A stretch of DNA of 39,945 bases, taken from positions 1 to 39,945 of the forward strand of contig JAAELR010000196.1 in assembly GCA_024226455.1 (NCBI GenBank). The letters are read 5' to 3'. The stretch is from Paracoccaceae bacterium. Its GTDB lineage: Bacteria > Pseudomonadota > Alphaproteobacteria > Rhodobacterales > Rhodobacteraceae. The notes under the pieces are model-generated. The model searched no databases, was not told the origin of the DNA, and was given only the letters and a program-made list of their open reading frames with translations. Positions 25,579 to 33,069 of the stretch are shown here, piece by piece (the first letter of the stretch is position 1; the number at the start of each line of letters is the position of its first letter). The position numbers were made by a program, and so were the translations under genes.

Positions 25579-25651
25579 CGGATCGCCTTCGGCGATCCGA
25601 TCCGCCGGGGGCTGCGCCCCCGGACCCCCAAGCTAATCTTGGGCAGATGAA
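25579..25651 (+). repeat. Rhodobacteraceae-type GC-rich hairpin repeat / terminator
   Basis: Two strong hairpins in tandem after dctM: a 9-bp stem with a cUUCGg-type loop (25579-25599) and CCGGGGGC-TGC-GCCCCCGG (25605-25623). They are followed by a stretch ending in AAGCTAATCTTGGGCAGATGAA. From memory, very similar elements recur between genes of Rhodobacteraceae genomes. It probably ends the TRAP operon transcript. Confidence 0.65.
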
Positions 25652-26605
25652 ATGGAACCGGGTGGCTTTGCAATACACCGAACCGGCGGCGGTTGGCCGG
25701 TGAACCTGTTGCGCCTTACGGCCCGGCACGGGCGTCTCATGCTGATCGCCGGGCTTGCGGTGGGCTTTGCCCTGCCAGGTGTCGCGCAGGCGATGAAACC
25801 GGCACTGCCGCCGCTGGTCGCCTGCCTGGTTTTCGTCAGCGCGCTGCGCATCGGAATGCGCGCGGCCCTGGGCAATCTGCGGCAGGCACGGCGCGGGCTC
25901 TGGACTGCTTTGCTGTTCCAACTCGCCCTGCCGCTGGCGCTGCTGGCCGGGCTGGGGCTGGCGGGGCTGGCCGGAACCACTGTGGCGGCAGTGGTGATCC
26001 TGGCCACCGCCGCCCCGTCGATATCCGGCAGCCCGGCCTTTACCGTCATGCTGGGCCGCGACCCGGCACCCGCGATGCGGCTGTTGATCCTCGGCACCGC
26101 GGTCCTGCCGCTGACGGTGCTGCCGGTGTTCTGGCTTATGCCCGGCTTCGGCAGCCCCGGCGCGATAATCCTGTCGGCTCTGCGCCTTACGGTCGTGATC
26201 GGCGTGGCCACCGCCGCCGGATTTGCCCTGCGGCGGCGGTTCTTCCCCGATCCCGCATCCGAAACAGTGCAGGCGCTCGACGGGCTGGCCGCGCTGACGC
26301 TTGCCGTCATGGTGGTCGCGCTGATGAGCGCCATCGGCCCGCTGCTGCACAGCGACCCCGCCGCGCTCGTCGGCTGGCTGGCGCTGGCGCTCGCGGTGAA
26401 TTTCGGGGCGCAGATCGCCGCGCGGCTGGCCGGCGCATCCGTCGCCGCCAGCGTCATCGCCGGCAACCGCAACATAGCGCTGTTCCTCGTGGCGCTACCC
26501 GCCACGGTTACCGATCCCTTACTGGTCTTCATCGGCTGCTACCAGGTGCCCATGTACCTGACCCCGATCCTGATGCAGAGATACTATGGCCAAGCCCATG
26601 CATGA
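25652..26605 (+). CDS. BASS (bile acid:Na+ symporter) family transporter
   Basis: 317-aa hydrophobic protein with about nine to ten membrane segments. The helix-break region TAAPSISGSPAFTVMLGRDP and late segment SVIAGNRNIALFLVALP are reminiscent of the BASS/SBF fold. A GTG at 25700 is an alternative start that would avoid the hairpin repeat. Its 3' end overlaps the start of pxpB by 20 nt, so it belongs to the 5-oxoprolinase operon. Import of 5-oxoproline or a related acid is a reasonable inference; no BASS member is known to me for that substrate. Confidence 0.75.
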   Translation: MEPGGFAIHRTGGGWPVNLLRLTARHGRLMLIAGLAVGFALPGVAQAMKPALPPLVACLVFVSALRIGMRAALGNLRQARRGLWTALLFQLALPLALLAGLGLAGLAGTTVAAVVILATAAPSISGSPAFTVMLGRDPAPAMRLLILGTAVLPLTVLPVFWLMPGFGSPGAIILSALRLTVVIGVATAAGFALRRRFFPDPASETVQALDGLAALTLAVMVVALMSAIGPLLHSDPAALVGWLALALAVNFGAQIAARLAGASVAASVIAGNRNIALFLVALPATVTDPLLVFIGCYQVPMYLTPILMQRYYGQAHA

Positions 26606-27338
26606 CACCTATCCGTTGATCCGTGACGCGGGGCTGACCGGCATGCTGGTCACCTTCGCGCCTCACCTGTCCGAACCCGCCAACCGCGCCGCCCTGGCCT
26701 TTCGCACCGCCGTCGAGGCAGAGACCTGGGCGGGGGTCGAAGAGACCGCCACCACGCTGGCCTCGGTATTCGTGCGGTTCGACCCGCTGCGACTGGACCA
26801 TGACAGCTTGCGCGACCGGCTGGCGGCGCTTGCAGGCAGCGGCAACTGGCTGGCCGCGCCCCTGCCGCACGGCCGAAAGCTGTGGCGTATTCCTGTCGCC
26901 ATAGGCGGCGAGGACGGCCCGCAATTTCTTGACGCCGCACAGGCCGCAGGGCTTGATCCCGACCAGGCACGCACCGAGATCGCCGCGGCCCGGGTGCGGG
27001 TGCTGACCATCGGCTACGCGCCGGGGCAGCCCTATTTGGGAGAGCTGCCGGAACACTGGAACATACCCCGCTTGACCAAGCTCAACCCCAAAGTGCCCGG
27101 CGGATCGCTGGTGGTGGCGATCCGGCAGCTGATCATCTTCGCCGGCCCCTCCCCCACCGGCTGGCACCATGTGGGCCAGACCGCCTTTGAGTGTTTCCGC
27201 CCCGGCTCTGACAACCCCTTCGCGCTGACCCCCGGCGACGAGGTGACGTTCCGCGAGATCACGCCCGCCGAGCTTGCCGATATCCGCGCCACGGATCATG
27301 GCGGCAATGGCGGCGCAACCTGCGAGGTGCTGCCATGA
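26586..27338 (+). CDS. pxpB: 5-oxoprolinase subunit PxpB
   Basis: 250-aa KipI/PxpB-family protein, subunit of the ATP-dependent prokaryotic 5-oxoprolinase that opens 5-oxoproline to L-glutamate. The family core is visible as YAPGQPYLGELP, then PRL, VPGGSLVVA and TGWHHVGQT (about residues 140-200). It overlaps the BASS gene upstream and pxpC downstream (ATGA). In B. subtilis the homologue was first known as kinase inhibitor KipI; the intact pxp set here points to 5-oxoprolinase. Confidence 0.92.
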   Translation: MAKPMHDTYPLIRDAGLTGMLVTFAPHLSEPANRAALAFRTAVEAETWAGVEETATTLASVFVRFDPLRLDHDSLRDRLAALAGSGNWLAAPLPHGRKLWRIPVAIGGEDGPQFLDAAQAAGLDPDQARTEIAAARVRVLTIGYAPGQPYLGELPEHWNIPRLTKLNPKVPGGSLVVAIRQLIIFAGPSPTGWHHVGQTAFECFRPGSDNPFALTPGDEVTFREITPAELADIRATDHGGNGGATCEVLP

Positions 27339-28354
27339 GCCGGGGGCTGATCGTACACCGGGCCGGGCCGGGCACATCGGTGCAGGATCGCGGCCGCACA
27401 GGCTATCTCGACGAGGGGCTCTCGGCCAGCGGTGCGGCCGACCTGATGGCGCTGCACGAGGGCGCGGCGCTGTTGGGGCAACCGCCCGAATTCGCAGCAC
27501 TGGAGCTGGCGGGCATGGGCGGCATTTTCGAGGTCACAGAGGACATGCGCATTGCCCTGACCGGCGCGCCGATGCAGGCCAGCATAGAGGGCGACCGGAT
27601 CGCCTGGAACGCCAGCCACCTGCTGCACCGGGGCATGCGGCTGAGCCTTGGCGGCGCGGCGGGCGGCAACTACAGCTACCTGCATCCCGGCGGCGGTATC
27701 GCCACGGATCCGTTCCTTCGGTCACGCTCGGCCCATCTGGTGGCCCGGGTGGGTGCACCCGTGGCCGAAGGTGAGACGTTGCCCGTCGGCCCGGACGCAG
27801 GCGGCAGCACCGGGTTGACGCTCGACATCGCCGACCGCTTTGCGGGCGGCACAGCTCGGATCATCGCCAGCGTCCAGACCGGGCAGTTCGACGCCGAAAC
27901 CCTGGCCCGGCTGGAGGCGACCGCGTTCGCCCGCGACCCGCGCGGCAACCGCATGGGCGCGCGAATGAGCTTTGACGGTGCGCCGTTCGCCGCCGAGGGC
28001 CAGCTGAACATCCTGTCGGAAATGGTGGTGCCCGGCGATATCCAGGTCACCGGCGACGGCACGCCTTTCGTGTTGCTGGGCGAATGCCAGACCACCGGCG
28101 GCTATCCCCGGATCGGCACCGTGATCCCGCCCGATATCCCGCTAATCGCCCAGGCCCGGGCCGGTGAGCCGATCAGGTTTCGCTTTATCCCCCGGGCCGA
28201 AGCGCTTGCCACGCACCGCGCCTGGCAGGCACATCTCGCCGCCCTGCCCGGCGCGGCGCGGCCACTGATCCGCAACCCGCATGACATCCCCGACCTTCTG
28301 TCCTATCAACTGATCGACGGGGTCATTTCCGGCGAAGAAGAGGAAAAGGCATGA
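27335..28354 (+). CDS. pxpC: 5-oxoprolinase subunit PxpC
   Basis: 339-aa biotin-dependent-carboxyltransferase-like (KipA/PxpC) protein. The signature start is HRAGPGTSVQDRGRTGYL (about residues 6-23), with a later GGYPRIGTV stretch typical of the family. Start and stop both overlap neighbours in ATGA junctions, implying stoichiometric expression with PxpB and PxpA. Confidence 0.93.
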   Translation: MSRGLIVHRAGPGTSVQDRGRTGYLDEGLSASGAADLMALHEGAALLGQPPEFAALELAGMGGIFEVTEDMRIALTGAPMQASIEGDRIAWNASHLLHRGMRLSLGGAAGGNYSYLHPGGGIATDPFLRSRSAHLVARVGAPVAEGETLPVGPDAGGSTGLTLDIADRFAGGTARIIASVQTGQFDAETLARLEATAFARDPRGNRMGARMSFDGAPFAAEGQLNILSEMVVPGDIQVTGDGTPFVLLGECQTTGGYPRIGTVIPPDIPLIAQARAGEPIRFRFIPRAEALATHRAWQAHLAALPGAARPLIRNPHDIPDLLSYQLIDGVISGEEEEKA

Positions 28355-29124
28355 GCTTGTCCGTCGATCTCAATTCCGACATGGGTGAGGGTTTTGGCCC
28401 ATGGTCCATGGGCAATGACGCGTCGCTGCTTGACATCGTCACCTCCGCCAACATTGCCTGCGGCTTTCACGGCGGCGACGCGGATGTGATGGCGCAGACC
28501 ATGGCACGGGCGGTGGAAAACGGAGTTGGTATCGGCGCACATCCCGGATTGCTTGATTTGCAGGGTTTCGGGCGGCGGCGCATGCAGATACCGCATGCGA
28601 CGCTGGGCAACTGGGTGCGCTATCAGTTCGGCGCGGCACAGGCGATGGCGAAGGTGGCCGGCGGCCATGTGCGGCACCTGAAACTGCACGGGGCGCTTGC
28701 CACCATGTGCGGCGAAGACGCGGCGATGGCGCGGGCCTGCTATGAGGCGGCGCTGTCGGTCGATCCCGACATCATCATCATGGTGCTGGCCGCCACGCCT
28801 CAGGAGACGGCAGTACGAGAGCTGGGCTGCAACTACGCCGCCGAGATCTTCGCCGACCGTGCCTATAACGACAATGCCACGCTGGTCGACCGCTCTCTGC
28901 CCGGCGCGGTGATCCACGACGCAGACCACGCGGCGCGACGGATCTCCGCGATGGTGCAGGCCGGCGCGATCATCACCGAAACCGGCGAGCATATCGAGAC
29001 CCGCATCGACACGATCTGCGTGCATGGCGACACCGCCGAGGCGGTGGCCCTGTCGCGCGCAGTGCGCGATCGGCTGCAATCCGAGGGCATTGCGGTGAAC
29101 CGGTTTGAAGGAGCGAAAGGGTAA
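28351..29124 (+). CDS. pxpA: 5-oxoprolinase subunit PxpA (LamB/YcsF family)
   Basis: 257-aa LamB/YcsF protein, the third 5-oxoprolinase subunit. The conserved N terminus LNSDMGEGFGPW, then ANIACGFHGGD (about 30-40), GAHPGLLDLQGFGRR and LHGAL are all present. Order BASS-pxpB-pxpC-pxpA with 4-nt overlaps makes one translational unit. The downstream quinone oxidoreductase begins 1 nt after its stop. Confidence 0.93.
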   Translation: MSLSVDLNSDMGEGFGPWSMGNDASLLDIVTSANIACGFHGGDADVMAQTMARAVENGVGIGAHPGLLDLQGFGRRRMQIPHATLGNWVRYQFGAAQAMAKVAGGHVRHLKLHGALATMCGEDAAMARACYEAALSVDPDIIIMVLAATPQETAVRELGCNYAAEIFADRAYNDNATLVDRSLPGAVIHDADHAARRISAMVQAGAIITETGEHIETRIDTICVHGDTAEAVALSRAVRDRLQSEGIAVNRFEGAKG

Positions 29125-29125
29125 C

Positions 29126-30100
29126 ATGCCCTACGCCATCGTCGCCGAACGCCCGGGCGGACCCGAGGTTCTCAGACCCGTCGACATCGCCCCACCCATG
29201 CCGGGCCAGGGCGAAGTGCTGATCCGCCAGACCGCCGTGGGGCTGAACTTCATCGACATCTATATCCGCGGCGGCGCCTATCCCTGGCCGGTAGAAAAGA
29301 ACCTGATCCTTGGTTGCGAAGGCGCCGGTGTGGTCGAGGCCAGCGGCCCCGGTGTGACCGGCTTTGCCGAGGGCGACCGGGTGGCCTATACGGTGCCGAA
29401 CGGCGCCTATGCCACGCACCGGCTGGTACCCGCCGCTATGCTGGTGCACCTGCCCGGCGGGGTCAGCGACATACAGGCGGCGGGCTCAATGCTGAAGGGG
29501 CTGACCGCGCATTACCTGCTGAACGAAAGCTATGCCGCCAGGTCCGGCGAGACGGTCCTGTTCCACGCCGCGGCCGGGGGCGTGGGCCTGCTGGCCGGGC
29601 AATGGCTGGCCGCGCGCGGCGTGCATGCCATCGGCACTGCAGGCGGGGCAGCGAAATGCAGCTTGGCGCGGGGCAACGGCTATGCCGAGACCATCGACTA
29701 CCGGGCCGAGGACTTCGTCACCCGGACCCGCGAGTTGACCGACGGGGCAGGCGTTGCGGCGGTCTATGACAGCGTCGGGCGCGACACGGTGATGGGCTCG
29801 CTCGACTGCCTGCAAACCTTCGGCACGCTGGTCAGTTTCGGGCAAAGCAGCGGCCCGGCCGACGATTTCCGCATCAGTCACCTGGCCCGCTCCTCGCTGC
29901 GGCTGCAGCGGCCGGTGCTGTTTCACTACACAGCCGCGCGCGACTGGCTGCACACAGCCGCCGCCGACCTTTTTACCGCCATCGCCGATGGCACGCTTTC
30001 AGTGCATGTCGCCGCGACCCGGCCCCTGACCGAGGTGGCGCAGGCGCATGACGATCTCGAGGGGCGCAAGACCACCGGCTCGACCGTGCTCATCCCCTGA
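29126..30100 (+). CDS. Zinc-independent quinone oxidoreductase (MDR family)
   Basis: 324-aa medium-chain reductase of the zeta-crystallin/QOR type. The ATG at 29126 is preferred to an upstream TTG; AAGGAG lies just before. The Rossmann nucleotide motif is AAAGGVGLLAGQWLAARG (about 149-166), and the cysteine ligands of zinc alcohol dehydrogenases are missing. It reduces quinones or enones with NADPH in known members. It is the last gene of the pxp operon but has no obvious place in 5-oxoproline use. Confidence 0.88.
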   Translation: MPYAIVAERPGGPEVLRPVDIAPPMPGQGEVLIRQTAVGLNFIDIYIRGGAYPWPVEKNLILGCEGAGVVEASGPGVTGFAEGDRVAYTVPNGAYATHRLVPAAMLVHLPGGVSDIQAAGSMLKGLTAHYLLNESYAARSGETVLFHAAAGGVGLLAGQWLAARGVHAIGTAGGAAKCSLARGNGYAETIDYRAEDFVTRTRELTDGAGVAAVYDSVGRDTVMGSLDCLQTFGTLVSFGQSSGPADDFRISHLARSSLRLQRPVLFHYTAARDWLHTAAADLFTAIADGTLSVHVAATRPLTEVAQAHDDLEGRKTTGSTVLIP

Positions 30101-30179
30101 TATCGGCCACATCGCCAGAGACCGGGCGGCGGCCCCCACCCGGAGCCGGAGGCGAGGATGGGGGAATAGTGCGTGCGCG

Positions 30180-30425
30180 CAAGCGCACTCAATAACCTCC
30201 AGAGCCCACCTGATCGGCGCATGGCAAAGCCTGCCGGTCTCTGTCAACGCCAGTCCGCGGGCCTGCCGGGCAAACAGCCGGTGCCCCGGATCCGCTTCCA
30301 GCCCCTGCACCTGTTGCGCCACGGCACCTCGCGTCACATGCATCTCATCCGCCGCCAGACGGAAGTTCAGGTGCCGGGCCGCGAAGTCAAAGGCACACAG
30401 AGCGTCAATGTTGGGTCGCCGTGTC
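30180..30425 (-). pseudogene. Decayed LysR regulator fragment
   Basis: The minus strand encodes about 80 residues matching a GcvA-type LysR N terminus: PNIDALCAFDFAARHLNFRL, AADEMHVTRGAVAQQVQGLE and RLFARQARGLALTETGR. No start codon precedes it before an in-frame stop, and the effector domain is gone: after about LEVIECA the frame carries unrelated sequence. It lies in the 432-bp gap 30101-30532, in which I see nothing else. Confidence 0.7.
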
Positions 30426-30532
30426 GCGTGTCCGGGACAGTGTCTTCTCTACTACTCCACACGACCAGAGACGATTGGCCAAGCCCGCGCTTTGATGCCA
30501 TATTGGCCTAGATCAAGCATTGGAGACAGATC

Positions 30533-31237
30533 ATGGCCGAAACCAAAGTAGCCCTCATCACCGCCGGCGGGTCCGGCATGGGTGCCGCAGCCGCGCGGCG
30601 GCTGCACGCCGACGGGTTCCGGGTTGGTATCCTCAGTTCGTCCGGCAAGGGCGCGGCACTGGCCGAGGAACTGGGCGGCGTGGGGCATACCGGGTCGAAC
30701 CTCGAGCCCGCCGACCACCAGGCGCTGGCCAACAAGGCGATGGCGAAATGGGGCCGCATCGATGTGCTGGTCAATTCCGCCGGGCACGGACCCAAGGGCG
30801 ATATCCTCGAGATGACCGACGCGGACTATCACAAGGGCATGGACGTCTACCTGATGAACGTGATCCGTCCAACCCGTATCGTGGCCCCGATCATGGCCGC
30901 GCAAGGCGGCGGCGCGATCATCAATATCTCGACCTTCGCCGTGTTCGAGCCCGATCCGCTGTTTCCCACCTCGGGCGTCTTCCGGGCCGGTCTGGCCAGT
31001 TTTGCCAAGCTCTTTGCCGACAAATACGCGGCCCAAGGCGTGCGGATGAACAACGTGCTGCCCGGTTTCATCGACAGCCTGCCGGAAAAAGAAGACCGCC
31101 GCACCCGCATCCCGATGGGCCGCTATGGCCACGCCGGCGAGGTATCGGGCCTGATCGCCTATCTGGCCAGCGACGACGCGGCCTATGTCACCGGGCAGAA
31201 CATCCGCATCGACGGTGGGCTGACCCGGTCGGTCTGA
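30533..31237 (+). CDS. SDR-fold protein with non-canonical active site
   Basis: 234-aa short-chain dehydrogenase/reductase fold. The cofactor motif TAGGSGMG (10-17), NSAG (81-84), Asn109 and Ser133 (NISTF) are kept, as is the C-terminal [11 protein letters not shown]. At the usual Tyr position (Ser plus 13) there is Thr146 and at the Lys position Phe150 ([10 protein letters not shown]), so the YxxxK catalytic pair is missing. It may be a binding or regulatory protein or use another mechanism. It stands alone between a decayed lysR and accA. Confidence 0.85.
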   Translation: MAETKVALITAGGSGMGAAAARRLHADGFRVGILSSSGKGAALAEELGGVGHTGSNLEPADHQALANKAMAKWGRIDVLVNSAGHGPKGDILEMTDADYHKGMDVYLMNVIRPTRIVAPIMAAQGGGAIINISTFAVFEPDPLFPTSGVFRAGLASFAKLFADKYAAQGVRMNNVLPGFIDSLPEKEDRRTRIPMGRYGHAGEVSGLIAYLASDDAAYVTGQNIRIDGGLTRSV

Positions 31238-31346
31238 GCCGGGCTGCGGGCGGGCAACGAGTTTTCACCGGGACCCCGCCCGTTGCATCCCGGGTGCTGC
31301 GAGGTCATATACGCCTGACAGGCGCCACAGGTCCGGGACCCAAGCG

Positions 31347-32309
31347 ATGACCCACTACCTTGAGTTTGAAAAGCCGCTGGCCGAGATCGAAGGCAAGGCC
31401 GAAGAGCTGCGCGCCATGGCGCGCGCCAGCGAAGAGATGGATGTCGACAAAGAGGCCGAGGCGCTGGACCGCAAGGCCGCCGACCTGCTGGCCGAGCTTT
31501 ACAAAAAGCTGGACCCCTGGCGCAAATGCCTGGTCGCCCGGCACCCCGGCCGGCCGCATTGCAAGGACTATATCGAGGCTCTGTTCAGGGAATACACGCC
31601 CCTGGCCGGCGACCGGAACTTTGCCGACGATCACGCGGTGATGGGCGGGCTGGCGCGGTTGGGCGACCAGCCGGTGGTGGTGATCGGGCACGAGAAGGGC
31701 CACGACACCAAGACCCGCATAGAACGGAATTTCGGCATGGCCCGGCCCGAGGGCTATCGCAAGGCGATCCGGCTGATGGATCTGGCCGACCGGTTCAACC
31801 TGCCGGTGGTGACGCTGGTCGACACGCCCGGCGCCTACCCCGGCAAGGGGGCCGAGGAGCGCGGCCAGTCCGAGGCCATCGCGCGGGCGACGGAGAAATG
31901 CTTGCAGATCGGCGTGCCGCTGGTCAGCGTGATCATCGGCGAGGGCGGTAGCGGCGGGGCCGTGGCCTTTGCCACGGCGAACCGAGTGGCAATGCTGGAG
32001 CACTCGATCTACTCGGTGATCAGCCCCGAGGGCTGCGCTTCTATCCTGTGGAAAGATGCCGAGAAGATGCGTGAGGCCGCCGAGGCGTTGCGGCTGACGG
32101 CGCAGGATCTGGAAAGGCTTGGCGTGATCGACAGGATCATCGACGAGCCGGTGGGGGGCGCCCAGCGGGATCGCGAGGCGACGATTGCGGCGGTGGGCGC
32201 GACCATCGGGGCGATGCTGGATGGGCTGGACGGGCTCGACCGCGAAGGGCTGATTCAGGACCGGCGGACGAAATTCCTGGATATGGGAACCAAGGGTCTG
32301 GCGGCCTGA
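31347..32309 (+). CDS. accA: Acetyl-CoA carboxylase carboxyltransferase subunit alpha
   Basis: 320-aa AccA, which with AccD transfers the carboxyl group from biotin to acetyl-CoA in the first step of fatty-acid synthesis. Typical length and landmarks: N-terminal [35 protein letters not shown] (about 112-128), [19 protein letters not shown] and the oxyanion region [14 protein letters not shown], then [13 protein letters not shown] housekeeping gene set among accessory loci. Its promoter probably lies in 31238-31346. Confidence 0.96.
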   Translation: MTHYLEFEKPLAEIEGKAEELRAMARASEEMDVDKEAEALDRKAADLLAELYKKLDPWRKCLVARHPGRPHCKDYIEALFREYTPLAGDRNFADDHAVMGGLARLGDQPVVVIGHEKGHDTKTRIERNFGMARPEGYRKAIRLMDLADRFNLPVVTLVDTPGAYPGKGAEERGQSEAIARATEKCLQIGVPLVSVIIGEGGSGGAVAFATANRVAMLEHSIYSVISPEGCASILWKDAEKMREAAEALRLTAQDLERLGVIDRIIDEPVGGAQRDREATIAAVGATIGAMLDGLDGLDREGLIQDRRTKFLDMGTKGLAA

Positions 32310-32350
32310 TTTAGTAGGGCAGAGGCAAGCGAATTGCCGCGAAACCGAGG

Positions 32351-32368
32351 ATGTCCCCATGGGGACAT
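32351..32368. promoter_or_regulatory. Perfect 18-bp palindrome downstream of accA
   Basis: ATGTCCCCATGGGGACAT, 42 nt after the accA stop. As RNA it could form a hairpin with almost no loop, so a DNA-binding site or a transcript end are both possible. Confidence 0.45.
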
Positions 32369-32387
32369 TCTGCAAGCCGCTGAACTC

Positions 32388-32405
32388 GTTACCGATAGCG
32401 CTAAC
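32388..32405. promoter_or_regulatory. LacI-type operator candidate
   Basis: GTTACCGATAGCGCTAAC, an imperfect palindrome (7 of 9 positions pair) with the central CG steps typical of LacI-family operators. About 660 bp before iolD, it could be a remote partner of the site at 32968-32983 or serve an unrecognised transcript. Confidence 0.4.
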
Positions 32406-32492
32406 CATTCAATGCTCGTCTAGTGCGCGTCGATCTCTCCGGGAGGTGTTCACTATAGCTGTTCTTCCAGGTTCATCCTGCCCTGCCGGATG

Positions 32493-32792
32493 TCACCGCA
32501 TGCCGACACCCGGCAGGGGGTGCTGTGCGCCGCTCCTGCGCAGAGCGTCGCTGAGGGCCTCGTACAGCAGCGGATGACAGCAACCGCTGAGAGGATTGGG
32601 GCTGAGGGTGGCGACAAAACCGTCATCGGTTCGCCGGGCAAGGTGGATATTGCCGGTCTCGGGTACAAACCATACCGAAACTGGAAAGGACACAATGGTT
32701 TTTTCTGCCGTTATCGCCACAACCTCACCCCCGATAGACACGAACCGACTCCACACGGGAACCAGATTAATGCTGATTCTGCCGTGTGACAC
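32493..32792 (-). CDS. Hypothetical small protein, uncertain
   Basis: A 99-codon minus-strand frame from a GTG at 32790-32792, in the 756-bp gap between accA and iolD. Its composition is protein-like, with alternating hydrophobic strands (about residues 17-55) and a plausible helical end HPLLYEALSDALRRSG. I do not recognise it. No ribosome-binding site decides the start, and a longer open frame extends upstream to 32918. It could be chance. Confidence 0.35.
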   Translation of the reverse strand: MSHGRISINLVPVWSRFVSIGGEVVAITAEKTIVSFPVSVWFVPETGNIHLARRTDDGFVATLSPNPLSGCCHPLLYEALSDALRRSGAQHPLPGVGMR

Positions 32793-32967
32793 CTCGCCAG
32801 ATATGGGGAGGCGCCTGGATGACCGGAGCGGTGAATTGGGCCGCCTCACGCTTTGACCCCGCTGGTGACGCGATGGGGTGAAACCCCTTCCCGCGGGATT
32901 TTGCAAAGGACTGCACACCCGGCGCCGGTTCAGCCAAGCCCCGGGTCTTTGTCTGTTTCGAATCTAC

Positions 32968-32983
32968 TTGCAACCGGTTGCAA
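32968..32983. promoter_or_regulatory. LacI-family operator upstream of iolD
   Basis: TTGCAACCGGTTGCAA, a perfect 16-bp palindrome with the central CG expected for LacI-family repressors, 83 bp before the iolD start. A second TTGCA-N12-TGCAA arrangement (32978-32999) overlaps it. Repression of the inositol operon is the natural reading; the repressor gene is not in this window. Confidence 0.7.
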
Positions 32984-33000
32984 AAACGGTAACCTGCAAT

Positions 33001-33069
33001 ATGAACACACGCGAGCATCAAACGGTTGCCAGCCTCGGCAGGTGGCGCATTTCAGGAGGCGGAAGGTGA
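33001..33069 (+). CDS. Possible leader peptide overlapping iolD start
   Basis: A 22-codon frame (begins MNTREHQTV, ends ISGGGR) whose TGA overlaps the iolD GTG start in GTGA. It contains the strong iolD ribosome-binding site, so its translation could couple to or interfere with iolD initiation. It has no clear ribosome-binding site of its own. Confidence 0.3.
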   Translation: MNTREHQTVASLGRWRISGGGR

